Shown: positions 1 through 10,970 of the stretch, piece after piece
Position numbering within the stretch: position 1 is the first letter of the stretch
Layout of the letters: every line of letters starts with the position of its first letter
Assembly: GCA_029339195.1 (NCBI GenBank)
Contig: JAPTJF010000223.1
Span: 32,962 to 96,961 of the forward strand
Source: Micractinium sp. NFX-FRZ
Lineage: Eukaryota; Chlorophyta; Trebouxiophyceae; Chlorellales; Chlorellaceae
Direction of reading: 5' to 3'
DNA length: 64,000 bases
Notes under the pieces: generated by a model
Database searches by the model: none
What the model was told of the DNA's origin: nothing
Seen by the model: the letters and a program-made list of their open reading frames with translations, nothing else
Made by a program: the position numbers and the translations under genes

Positions 1-156
1 TCGAATGGGGAGGTGGGGCGCCGGGGGCTCCAGCATGCGTTGATTGTGTGCGCCCACCATGCAGCGCTATGAACTGATGGCAGCAATGGACTGCACTAAC
101 CGCCCCCGCTGCCGACTGCCTCCCCGCCCCCTCCTCCTTTCCCGCGCTGCGCGCAG
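1..156 (+). other. Intron end upstream of the first visible exon
   Basis: These bases precede a clear acceptor (pyrimidine-rich tract ending gcgcag at 151-156) and the first peptidase exon at 157. No peptidase-like propeptide is readable here, so this is taken as the 3' part of an intron. The signal peptide and propeptide exons of the gene must lie upstream of the window. Confidence 0.6.
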
Positions 157-3100
157 TGCTGGGGCTGCTGGGCGTTTGCAGCGGTGGGCGCCATTGAAGC
201 CAAGTGGGCCATCTCAGTGGGGGCACGCAACGCCAGTGCAGCCATCGACCTGTCTGAGCAGCAGCTGCTGGATTGTGTGACGGCACAGAGCGGCTTCGGC
301 AGCATTGGGTGCGGCGGCGGCTACCTAGAAGAACCGCTCATCTATGCCTCCAGGCAAGTGCCGGGTAGTTGCCGGGCAGGTTCTGTGCAGCTGCCTACCA
401 GCAGCCATGCTTGCTTCGAATTCAACGGCTTGGGACTGGAGGCTGCTAGGGCTTTCCAGGGCCTGGAGGCTACAAGGTTGTCCAGGGTTGGAGGGCGTCT
501 CAGAGGGAAGGTGGCCAGCAGTGGGAGGGCTGGGCAGCACCGCCGGACCCCGCTGTGCTGTGGTCACGCTGTGCTCGCACGGCATGCTGTGCCCCACACT
601 GTGCCCTCCCTTGGTGCAGGGGCCTGGGTTTCATCACGACAGAGGCCGCCTACCCCTTCAACGCCTCCTCAGACACCCTCACCCCGCCCGCCTGCAACGC
701 CTCCCGCCTGTCCGAGGTGGAGGGGTCGGCAAAGTATGAGCTGGCACCAGGCGGCTTCGACCTTGTCCGCCCGTTTTCGGCGGCCGCACTGCGGGAGGTG
801 CGCGGCAGGCAGGCTGTGGTCAGATCAATTGAACAATTGCAGTTTAACTGGCACAGCCAGCACGCATTGTGGGGCTTGGGAGGGGGAGTTCAACTCAACG
901 AGGTGCTGCTGGCCTGCCGCCTGGGGCATGCAGGGCTGGTGCATGCCTGGTGCCTCCTCATGCTGCATGTGCATGCAGCATCCCCTCCCGCACCTGCCGC
1001 TCTCCCACCCTCAACGCCACCCCTGCTGGCATGCTGTGCTCATGCTGTGCCCCCACCGCTGCCCACCCCCCGCACCCCGCACCCATGCTGCTACAGGCAG
1101 TACTGGTTCAGCCCGTCATTGTTGGCTTCCATGCCACCGACATGTACCGCTTTTACGGGGGAGGTGAGGGCGGGTGGTACTGCAGCTGCCCCGCCGCTGA
1201 CGGTACTGCGCTTACCGCGCCGCGCCTCTGTGGCCGAGCGCTGCGCCTGCCAGACAGGGACTGAAGTAACACTTGGTTGCACTATAGATATTGCTCTCTT
1301 ACTGCCCGTCTTTGCCTCCCTTGCTCACCCCACTGTTGGCCTTACGCCCCGCCCAGGCGTGTGGCTGGCCAGGCAGTGCAGTACCCGTGCTGGCACCGGG
1401 CAGTACCCAGTGGGCCGGCTGGATGCCAGGAAGGCACTGATGAACCATGCCGTCCTGGTGGTTGGTTTCAACATGACCGCCCGCCCTCCCTACTGGTGAG
1501 CTGTCCCAAGGCGAGGGCGCAGTCTAGTGCATCGAATCAATCATTCAATCGCACGTCAAGTCAGCAAGGAGCCAGCAGCGGTTGGTGTGGCAGCTGCTGG
1601 GCATGCTGTGGTGTGTGTGTGCGGGCAGCTGGGGAAGGGGCGCGGGTGAGCGGGTGGGTATGTGCGTGAAGGCAGCGGGGCGGGCGGGAGGGCGGGTGGG
1701 CATGCAGGAAGCTGTTGGAGTGCAGCGCGTCCTGGGCCCCTCCATGCCACTGACACGTGGCTCCCCTGCTTTCTGTTTGGCTTGCAGGATCATCAAGAAC
1801 AGCTGGGGGAAGTGAGTTGGCCTTGGCTTCACACCAGTGGCCCCCACTCGGCAGGCGGCTATCACGACAGCAGCACCGCATGCACCGAGGGGCCACATGG
1901 CACTCGGGCTTGTCACATGCCTGCCCTCCTGCCCTGATTGCATGCGTCCCGCAAGCACCCGCCACCCGTGCAGGGACACATGGGGGGAGCAGGGGTTTGG
2001 CAAGGTTGAGATGGTGGATGCGCCCCAGGGCTCCTGGGGAAGCTGCTACATGTATTCGGTAAGTGAGCCCTGGCCAGCTGCCCCCCAGCTGCCGCCCAGC
2101 TGCCCCCCAGCTGCCTCAGACCCCCTGACGCCGGCAGTCGGCAGTGCCTTCGGCCTTCGGCCTTCGGCACTGCCCTGCTGCTGCCTGGGACCTGGAAGCC
2201 CTGCCCTCCAAAGCCCGGTGCCAGCAGCACACCGTGTCTGCCCACATTGTTGCCTTTGCTGCAGTGGTTGCTGAAGCCAGCAGAGCTGATGCCCCGGGAG
2301 GGCGACCCTGTGCGGCGAGACCCGCCAGGCAGTGAGCAGCTCCTCTGCTTTTGGTGGTACTGTAATGGTGGTGGGAGGGGAACAACACAGCCTGCTGAGT
2401 GTCCCGCTCAGTAAGTAGCTGCTTGCAGAGCTCTGCTGAGCAGCTGTGTCCGCATGGTCCACCTGGCATGCCGCCCTGCACCCAGCAGCGCCCTGCCCGA
2501 CAGACGTGTTGCGTCACCCTGCACTGTGCAGCTCTGCTCCCACGGCTGACAGTGGGGCCACTGCTCTGCCCTCTTTCTTGCCTCAACTTGCCCAGCCATG
2601 CTCTGGATCCCTTGTATGCCAGGGATAATAATAACTCCCACCCGCCCCGCCCTGCAGCCACCATGCGGCTGGTGCCGGGGAACTCGCGCTTCCAGTTTGG
2701 GCGGCTGGAAGTGCTCCGGCAGGTCGGCTCGGGGGCCGGAGTTTGGGGTGAGCGCTGACCAGCTCATGCACAGCATGCCGGGGTGCTTGCCCTACCCCAA
2801 ACCGTGCTGTGTGCGCCACCCAGCTCATGCACAGCATGCCGGCCGGCGCATGACTGTGGGGCCGCACTTAAGAGGGGTGCAGCCATGACCGGCCCAGGGG
2901 CGCTCCGCATGCATTGCCCTCGCTGGCAAGGACATCTTGGGAACGCCGAAAGGGTGCATACCCTACCCTGCACCCTGGGTGCAGCGATGTGCTCCCCCTG
3001 CATGCAAAGGGACCCCACTGCTCGTGCCGCACCGCTGCCGCCCGCAGAGTGGACACCCACAGCTAGCGCAAGCTTCCTGCTTGTTTGTGTCTACAGTCCG

Positions 3101-6100
3101 TTTCTCCGCAGTGAAACTTGCGATACAGGACCCCTCAATCCCCCCACTGCCCCCCTGCCCCGTCCCGCCCCCCCTGCTGACCACCAGGCACCGTCTGCAG
3201 GCGCGACTTCGACCCCGTGGATGCCACGGTGGTGTGCCGCGCCCTGCAGCTGGGCACCTCTGGCTACGTGTACGATGGGCCCCAGTATGGGCAGGGGCCC
3301 GCAAGCCAGCCCATCTGGCTGTCCCAGGTGAGGACTGGCCCCCACTTCCGACTCTCTAAAATAATTCGTTTTTGGGTCCAAGTTGGTCTTTTTTTCTTTT
3401 CTTTTTTGAACTTCATGAGCAGTATGAGCAAGTGACTGCAGGCCAGGCTCAGCCCACTCAATCAACCGACTGCTGTTGGTGCCGACTGCTGTTGGTGCCG
3501 GCTGCCAGGCCGGCTCTCACGGGGGGGGCTGCGTTATGCACGGCACCCACCCCTCTTTCTCTCTGGGATGCCTCTGGTCGCTGCCGTTACCCAGCCCATG
3601 ACACCTGAAGTGCGTGCTGTGCGTGCTGCCCCCCGCTGCAGTTGGAGTGCACGGGAGAGGAGGCCACGCTGGAGCAGTGCACCTTCAAGGGGTGGGGCGG
3701 CACCGGTTGCACGCACGCCGAGGACGTGTCGATCGAGTGCGGAGACGCGCTGCCGCGAGGTGGGTGGCTTTGCTGCCTGAGCTTGACTTACTAGTTACTG
3801 AAGTACTAGTTACTGAGTCAAGGACCTTGGTAACAACGGGATTGTAAGGGTGGGCTGCGGCGTGGTCATGCCAGCAGCGGAAGCGCAGGTGGGACGGGAT
3901 GGCAGCGGGTGTGGGCCTGGCAGGGCGGGGTGTCTGCCCAGCTCCCGGCTGACCTGGCACGTACACGTACCGCCCCTTTGTACTGCAGTCTCTGTCCGCC
4001 TGGTCAATCCCGATGGCAACCTGCGCTCCGGCAGGCTGGAGGTGTTTCGCATGGGCAGATGGTAGGCCTGGCGGAGAGCAGGGGAGCGGGGGCGGGTGGG
4101 CAGCAGGGTGCGTTGCCTGTGTGTGGGCCCAATTCCAGTGTTTTGTTTTGCTTCCCTGACTGCAAACCTCACCCACGTCTGCACCTCCCTCCACTCCCTG
4201 CAGGGGCACCGTCTGGTGAGCGCCTGTGCGGGTACTGTGGCTGGCAGCATGCCTAGCTATGCTATGTCTGTGCTATGGGTCGCACCATGCCCTGCAACAG
4301 GTGGCCCGCCTGCCCGCCACTCGGACCTGCTTGCCCCAGCTTTCTGATTGCCACGAGCAGCCCCTGGCCCACCCTCTGCCCCCCCGCCCATCCACCCCTG
4401 CAGCGACGACGGCATAGACGACCAGGCAGCAGCCGTGGCCTGTCAGTCACTGGGGCTGGGCAGCTCGGGCATCGCGATTCGGAACGCCCCCTTTGGGCCG
4501 GGGGCAGGCCCCATCCTGCTCTCCCGGGTGTCTTGCGCCGGCTCGGAAGTCAGTCTGGAGGGGTGCCGCCACGCGGGGTGGGGCAATGCCACAGGGTGCA
4601 CACACGAGGAGGATGTGGGCATCGAGTGCCTGGGAGAGAACGGAGAGGCTGACACGCTACCGGGAGTGGGTGAGTGAACCGGGTGGGAGGTGGTACCATA
4701 GGCGGTACCACAGGTGCCTGTGGTACCACAGGTGGTACCACAGGTCTGTGAGGCAATGCGCAGCTGCCTTGGTGAGTTCCGCAAGCGCGCTGTGGGCGGG
4801 GCTGTGGATTGTCCCCTGTGCGGCATGAGTGAGGCACCCTGCCGCAGCAGTCTGCTGTCCGTACCCTGCCCCCACCACACCCCACCAGCCTGCCCCCTCC
4901 TGCCTAAAGCGCGCCTCGTTTCGCCTGTGCCGCCTGCGACTGATCACCCGCCCTCTCGCTTCCGACTCAACGCCCGCCCTGCGCTGCCGGCCATCCCACT
5001 GCTCGCCCGCCGCAGCCACGGTGCGCCTCGTGGGCACAACGAACGCTACCAGGCCGCGGCAGGGGCGGCTGGAGATTTTGAACAAGGGGGTCTGGTGAGT
5101 GCGGCAGCAGGGCGTGCAGACTGCCGGTGGGGTGGGATGAGCGTGTGGGATAAGGGCACCACAGTGGGTAGAATGAGCTAAGATGAGCGGGGCACGGAGG
5201 GGCAGCACAGCTGCTATGAATCCTGATCCCAGATCGGATCCCGGGCGTCAGCGACCTGCACTTCTGACCCAGCCTAGACGGGCTGCACATTGCCCACACC
5301 ATGCCCTGCCCCACCCCTGCTCAACCCCTGTGCCTTGTTCTGTCCTTACAGGGGGTCTGTGTGTGACGACGGCGCCGACACCAGCCTTGCCAACGTGGCA
5401 TGCGGCATGCTGGGGTTCAGGCCCACTCCAGGCGTCCCTAATCAGGCTCTGACAAACGCTTTTTATGGCCCCGCTCCCGAGGCTTCTCCCATTTGGATGG
5501 ACGGGGTGGCGTGCACAGGTGGGCACAGCTGGCTGGCATGCCCTGCCTGCCTTGCTGGCTGGCTGGCATACCCCGCCCGTCCAGCATCCAGCCCGCCCCC
5601 CGCACCTTCCTGCGCCAACCCGCCCCTCTGTCTTGCATTGTGCCGAGCTGGCCGTGAAAGCCCCCAAAGTGTTGGGCAGCAGGTCACAGCGGCGGCATCA
5701 GCCCAGCCCGCACGCCCTCCAGCAGCAGCAGGTGCCGATGCCCTGCCCTGCCCGCCGGCTGGTATTGGAATCGTGTTTGGTTCACATTGATCAACTCTGG
5801 CCGACCCATGCAGGCCGCGAGCGGAAGCTGGAGGAGTGCCCCTTCAACGGCTGGGGCATCACAAACTGTTTGCACAGCGAGGATGTGGGCGTCGCCTGTG
5901 GGGAGCCAGTTGAAGGTGAGGGGAGGTGAATGTGGCAACAGGGTAGCAGAGGGGAGGGGCGGGGAGGCTGGCGGTAATGGCAGGCGTGCAGCGGCAGAAG
6001 CATGACGTGGGATATCCCACCAGCCAGGGTGCGCCAGGGTTGCAAGTGCTGCCCTGCCCACCGTGCCTGCATTCCCGTGAACACCCCCTCACCTCCGCAC

Positions 6101-9100
6101 CGACGCGCCCCATGCACGCCCGCCCCGCCCGCACGCCAGCCGCGGTGCGCCTGGCGGGCGGCACCACGCTCGCAGGGCGGCTGGATGTGCGGCGGCGTGG
6201 GGAGTGGGGCACCGTGTGCTCGCAAGGATTCGACCCAGCTGACGCTGCTGTCGCCTGCCGTACCATGGGCCTGGGAAGCTACGGGGAAGTGCTGCCAGAT
6301 GGCAGCTACCCGGCAGGTTCCGGGGCCATCCTGGCAGATGTCACCTGCCCCCTGGATAGCGGCACCTCGTTTCTGGACTGTGATTCAGCAGAGGGGGGCG
6401 CAGCCGGGTGCGAGCACTCGCAGGACGTGTCCATCAGCTGCACCGATAAGCCGGCAGATACAGGTGAAGCTGGGCGGGCACGGCGGTAGAAAGGCGGTAC
6501 AGTTTGCATGTACTGCTTTGATCACCCCCGTGTGTGCTGCGTGAGGACGGGTGGGCGGCACGCTGGAAGGGCAGGGGCCCGGGCAGGCGCTGCACACCTG
6601 CTGGCAGGCAGCCACGTGGCACCCTTCAGTGTCCGCACGTCTCCCTCCTGACTGCCCCGGCTCCCTGCAGTTCCTGTGCGGCTGGTGGACGGCCCTGACC
6701 CTAAGAGCGGGCGGCTGGAGGTGCTCCGAGACGGAGTGTGGTGAGTGATGAAAACGCCGCTGGGCCTTTGCGCACCGCTAGCGATGGCCAATCCGGCCAG
6801 CGTCGAGCGTGCGAGGGTGTCGGGCGAGTGCTGCGGGCAGGGCTCCCAGCCAGGCTCCGTGCGGGTGCTGCACCCACTGGCCCTGTTTTCTGCGCCAGCT
6901 TGTTTGGTGCCCAACCGCATTGCATGTGTGTCATCGCTTTGATCTGCAACCCGGGCTGCTGACCCTGCTTGCCTCCCTGGCGTCGACCTGTGCAGGGGCA
7001 CGGTGTGCGATGATGGTGCGACGAATGCGGTTGCAGGCGTGGTTTGCCGCCAGGTAAATTTCTTGGCGTGTGTCATCTTGCGCGGGCTTCACGGCTTGTT
7101 TACGCCTTCAAAGCACCCCCGTTGCTGTCCTGCCGTACGGCCCTTTGCCGCTGCCTGTACTTTCCGTCCCTCGCTGCAACGCTCTGCACGCGCCACGCCT
7201 GCCCTGGATGCCCAGCACCCGTGCACACTGCCTTGAGGCTGGCGCTCTCGCCTGCCGCTGTGCCTTACCGCATTCCTGGCTGCAAGACCACAAGCATATT
7301 CACCCCAAACCTGCAGGCCGGGCTCGGTCAGTTTGGTGCTGTGAGGACCGGGGCGACGTACGGGGAGGGCAGCGGGCCCATCCTGCTTGACCAGGTCAGG
7401 CACAGCATGCACGCCGCACTTGCCTGCTTGGAGGGCGCAAAGGGGGGTGGCCCAACAATGGCTGCATTGGGAGCGGAGGTGCCACCTGGGTTCCACACAC
7501 AGTGCTGTGCCTGCCAACGGCTCCAGCCACTGCCACAGACGCTCACAACAGCCTCTGCTGATCGCGTGCTTTGCTTGCTTGCATCGCTCGTGCGTCGCGC
7601 GGCGGGGCGCCAGGTGGTGCCTGTAAAGCACACGCCCCGGCAGGCAGGGCCCTTCCCCCCCGCCCCACAGCTACTGACTGCCCACTCTCCCGCCTGCAGG
7701 TCCGCTGCTCCGGGTCTGAGGCCTGTCTGGAGAACTGCACAAGCAGCGGATGGGGGATACATGACTGTGAGTCGGCGCCCAAGCGGCATCCCGCCCTCAC
7801 GTGTGCCTCGGCAGCCCATGCATGCCATATCAGCTTGACACACTCAGCACTGTGTACCCTGCCCCCAAGTGCACCTCCGCACCGCACGCATGGCTTGAGC
7901 ACCTCAACACCGCAGCATGGCGGCATTGAAACCCCACCTGGGTTATAAGGATCAAATCCTGTAGCATCCCAATAAGGAGCTACCGTCTCTTCTGGCCCTG
8001 CCGGCTCAGCATCTGGCCCTGCCGGCTCAGCACACATGCGACTGCTGGCCCTCGTTGTTGAAAGCTTGTGCACCCGCAATGATGCCCCCCTCCCCTGGGT
8101 CAATTCCTGGCATGCATTGCACTGCAGGCACTCACGCGGAGGATCTCGGCATAGACTGCTTGGACTGTGAGTGGCACTCAGGCACTCACAAAGATACACC
8201 GCTGCGCCGTGCACCGCTGGCAGCCCTGCACTGATGGATGAGGCATGGTGCTGCTGGGGTCGGCAGCCGTGCGCTGCTGGATGAGGCATGGTGCTGTTGG
8301 GGACGGCAGCCGTGCACTGCTGGGAGCGCTCTGCCCTCTGCTGGCATGGCAGCCAGCCAGCTGCGGCTCCGTAGGCACCTGCGGTAACTTCCCCCACGCG
8401 CACCCGCCTTGCCATGTGCATGAGCGATCTCAGCGCCCCCTGCCCTGCCCCATTGCAGCGCGCCCCGACGACCCCCCGCCCGACCTCTTCAAGGTCAGTA
8501 GGTTGTGCACATCCCGCTTCCGCTTTGGACGCCTTGCTTTCTGTTGATCTCCGCTCTGGCACAGGCTGGCCTCCTGCCGGTTGGGCTCCAACCCAACCGC
8601 AGCTCTGGCAGGCGGCCCCAACCCGTTCCCCATGGTCGAGCAGTCGCCTTCGGCCAGACACGTGTGCCTGTCACCCACACCAAGCCCGCTCGTCTCCCGC
8701 ACGTCCCCACTCCCCGCCGCAGTTTGCTGGCGTGTGGGGCAAATACGGCAGCGGCCCCGGCGACTTCAACTACCCGTTTGGAATTGCTGTGGACCCTGCC
8801 ACCGGCGAGGTGCACGTTGCAGACGTGATGTTGGACCGAGTACAGGCAAGGCTGCGCCTGTTGACGACCTTGGGCCAATCATCACAGGACCCCTGTTTGG
8901 GGCACACCCAGCCAATGCTTGCAATTGGAGATGCTGCACGGCGCGCTCCGCACTGCCACTGCACCCCCTCCCTGCGATCCCCTGCCAGCCCCTCCCACCC
9001 GCTGCCCACTGCGCCCACCACCCGCTGTGTGCAGCGCTTCCGGCCGGCGGGGACGCTGCTCGGGACGTTTGGCTCTGGGAGCGCTCCCGCCGCCCTCAAC

Positions 9101-10462
9101 TCCCCCTCTGGCCTGGCGGTCGCGGATGGCCGGGTCTGGGTGGCTGATTCAGGTAGGGAGGGCAACACTTAAGGAGGCCGCAGCTGGCTGTTCTGCTGGC
9201 TGGCTGGGTGTCACATGGGGAGGCTTGCTGGTCTGCCAGCGGAGCCGTGGTAGCAGGCGTGCCAGCAGCAGCAAGCCGCCGCCGCAGCGGGCGGCAGCAT
9301 CCGGTGGGCCCCTACGGCGTCACGAGCGGGAGTGAAGGGCAGGCAGAGCGTGTGCACCAGCAGTGTGCGAGTGCCGGCACGGGCCTGGGCGCCACCACCC
9401 CGCTACCCCCGCTTGCCTCGCACAGGCATTGTATTCGTCCAGCAAACAACCGAGCCCACGTGCCGCATGCAGGCAACCTGCGCATAGCGCAGTACACGAC
9501 CTCGGGGACGTTTGTCAGCGCCTGGCTGCACGGCTCTGCCGGTACAGCGCAGATCACTCCGATGGGCATCGCCGTGTTTGGCGACCTGGTGTACGTGAGT
9601 CCCGGGCCGGCACGGCACGTGGCGTGCTGGCACGCTGCGCCTCCCTGCAACGCTCCCGCACTCCTTGACGCTGCGCTGGAGCAGGCCCTTGAAACCACCC
9701 GTCCTGCACATTCACCCCACCTGGCGCCACCTCGCCTCCCCTCCCACGTGCCTCCTCGCCTCCCCTCTGCGCAGTTTGCTGACCGAGAGGGCCGCCAAGT
9801 GTCTGTGTATTTCAAAAACGGCACCGTAGCCACCCGCTTTGGCACCGGGGCCCTGCAACAGCCCACGGGCCTTGCACTGAGCCCCGATGGGCAGACGGTT
9901 TACGTAAGTCTCCAGCCGGCCTGCCTCATGTGCCTGCGCCTGCGCCTGTGCACCCGCCCGCCCGTCGCTCCGATGACCTGCGCCGGCGCCTCCCCTCCTG
10001 CCTGCCTGTGCTGGCCCTCAGAGCATCCCCCCACTGTGGCTGCCAGCACCACAAGCAGTACCCACCCAGCCGCTGCCGTGCGTCCGTGTCCACCATCCCT
10101 CCACCCCCTAGCAGGTCTCTGACAACCGCTTGGACCGTGTGGTACCCTTCAGCCCCTCTGGGCAGCTTCTGGAGCCCTTCACCGGAGGTCCCTCGCAGAT
10201 CATAGGCCCGGGGCAGCCGTGCGTGAGCGAGGACGGCCTGGTGGTGGTGCCAGAGTGGGTGATGCACCGCATCCTCATATACTCCTCCAACGGCACGTTC
10301 TTGACCCAGTTTGGGCGGGAAGGCAGCAAGCCCGGAGAGGAATTCCTCCAGCCAAAGGCTGTGGCCTGCACCACTGATGGCTCCGGAGCCATCTATGTCG
10401 CAGACACAGACAACTCGCGCGTCGTCAAGTACGAGAGGGCCTCGCCGCCGAGCGGCTACTGA
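157..10462 (+). CDS. Papain-like cysteine peptidase fused to five SRCR domains and NHL repeats (5' partial)
   Basis: Rebuilt as 28 phase-consistent exons giving 1,104 residues: 157-353, 620-797, 1097-1163, 1357-1495, 1788-1811, 1974-2058, 2265-2331, 2658-2747, 3188-3327, 3642-3759, 3989-4061, 4204-4215, 4404-4669, 5016-5094, 5352-5518, 5814-5915, 6140-6463, 6671-6740, 6996-7053, 7317-7394, 7700-7766, 8128-8166, 8459-8493, 8723-8845, 9035-9152, 9473-9594, 9775-9903, 10115-10462. Residues 1-250 are a C1A peptidase: CWGCWAFAAV holds the catalytic Cys (codon 166-168), NHAVLVVGF the His and IIKNSWG the Asn. Residues 253-813 hold five SRCR domains, each starting like VRLV and containing GTVC(DD) and a C-terminal C-x-H-x-x-D-V/L segment. 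Residues 814-1104 hold NHL repeats (FNYPFGIAVDP, NSPSGLAV, QQPTGLALSPDG). Secreted or vacuolar action is inferred from the domains, since the signal peptide is outside. Introns after 353 and 8845 use GC donors. The C1A call is firm. That all domains form one protein rests on splice phase only. Confidence 0.85.
4204..4215 (+). other. 12-nt microexon in SRCR domain 2
   Basis: The motif W-G-T-V-C-D-D of SRCR domain 2 is split over three exons. Exon 3989-4061 ends with the first two bases of the Trp codon, exon 4404-4669 starts with the last base of the Cys codon, and only gggcaccgtctg at 4204-4215 restores the frame and the conserved GTVC. It is flanked by a cag acceptor and a gtgagc donor. The other SRCR domains encode the same motif in larger exons. 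Confidence 0.8.
4686..4745. repeat. Palindromic ggtacc-rich intronic repeat
   Basis: Four ggtacc hexamers alternate with cacaggt/cctgtg units inside the intron between SRCR2 and SRCR3. The unit tggtaccaca recurs, and the stretch can fold into a near-perfect hairpin. It follows the donor at 4670 closely. No coding role is apparent. Confidence 0.6.
7993..8036. repeat. Tandem duplication of about 22 bp in SRCR5 intron
   Basis: The phrase tctggccctgccggctcagc occurs twice head to tail in the intron before exon 8128-8166. It has no open coding continuity with the exons. Confidence 0.7.
8215..8325. repeat. Degenerate tandem repeat of about 48 bp (2-3 copies)
   Basis: Copies begin near gatgaggcatggtgctg and continue into ggcagccgtgc and ctgctgg. 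They lie in the intron between exons 8128-8166 and 8459-8493. A third, more diverged copy precedes the two clear ones. Confidence 0.6.
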
Positions 10463-10739
10463 CCTCTTCTTTACCTGTGGTTGAAGTGTTGCTGCCGAGG
10501 TCGCTGCCGGGCGCATGCCGCCCTCACTCCCCGCTGCCCTCGTCACCAACTGTCCCAGTGCGTTCTACCGACGTTTCTTACCTCCTGTTGCCCTGTTGAG
10601 TGTCCTCAGCTGACTTTTCCCAGCATCACAAATCAACATGCCGAAGCCGCCTACAGCTGGCATGTAAGCAGCTAGCACCCATCACCCCTTGCGCGTACCC
10701 CCAAAGCACCCTCACCCCTTGCGCGCACCCTGACTTTCT

Positions 10740-10744
10740 TGTAA
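10740..10744 (+). terminator. TGTAA polyadenylation motif of the SRCR/NHL gene
   Basis: TGTAA lies about 280 nt past the stop at 10462. TGTAA is the known polyadenylation signal of chlorophyte nuclear genes. The assignment is by position only. Confidence 0.5.
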
Positions 10745-10810
10745 CATTGGCTCTTCCCCCTCAGCTTTCCTCAGCCTGCCTGCTAGATGCAAGCCGTACC
10801 ACGTTTGCTG

Positions 10811-10815
10811 TTACA
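10811..10815 (-). terminator. TGTAA polyadenylation motif of the RTF2 gene
   Basis: ttaca on the plus strand reads TGTAA on the minus strand, about 155 nt beyond the RTF2 stop codon. Confidence 0.5.
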
Positions 10816-10970
10816 AATTGCTCTCAATGCAGCTGATCAGAGAGCACGTAAGGCCAACGAAGGGTACAACATGGGGTAGCAGGTACAGGAGGGGTGCGCA
10901 TTTGGAAGAGTCAAAGCCAGGCCCTGGCAGCACAGAGGCAACAATCGCGCCAGCTCAGCTGCCACCTCAG

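Larger units (their letters stand above)
10463..10970. other. Convergent intergenic region (3' ends of genes 1 and 2)
   Basis: This gap holds the 3' UTRs of the peptidase-SRCR-NHL gene and of the RTF2 gene. A TGTAA motif for the plus gene lies at 10740-10744, and its reverse complement for the minus gene at 10811-10815. I see no further coding sequence. Confidence 0.6.

Noticed and set aside
8495..8722. Coding exon between 8493 and 8723
   Set aside because: The open frame is not NHL-like, and joining 8493 directly to 8723 is phase 0 and completes a canonical NHL repeat start.
8723..10462. NHL region as a separate gene
   Set aside because: The exon 8459-8493 links the last SRCR Cys codon in phase to DLFK|FAGVWGKYG, and no stop, promoter or polyadenylation motif separates them. 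It is kept as one gene but flagged for cDNA testing.
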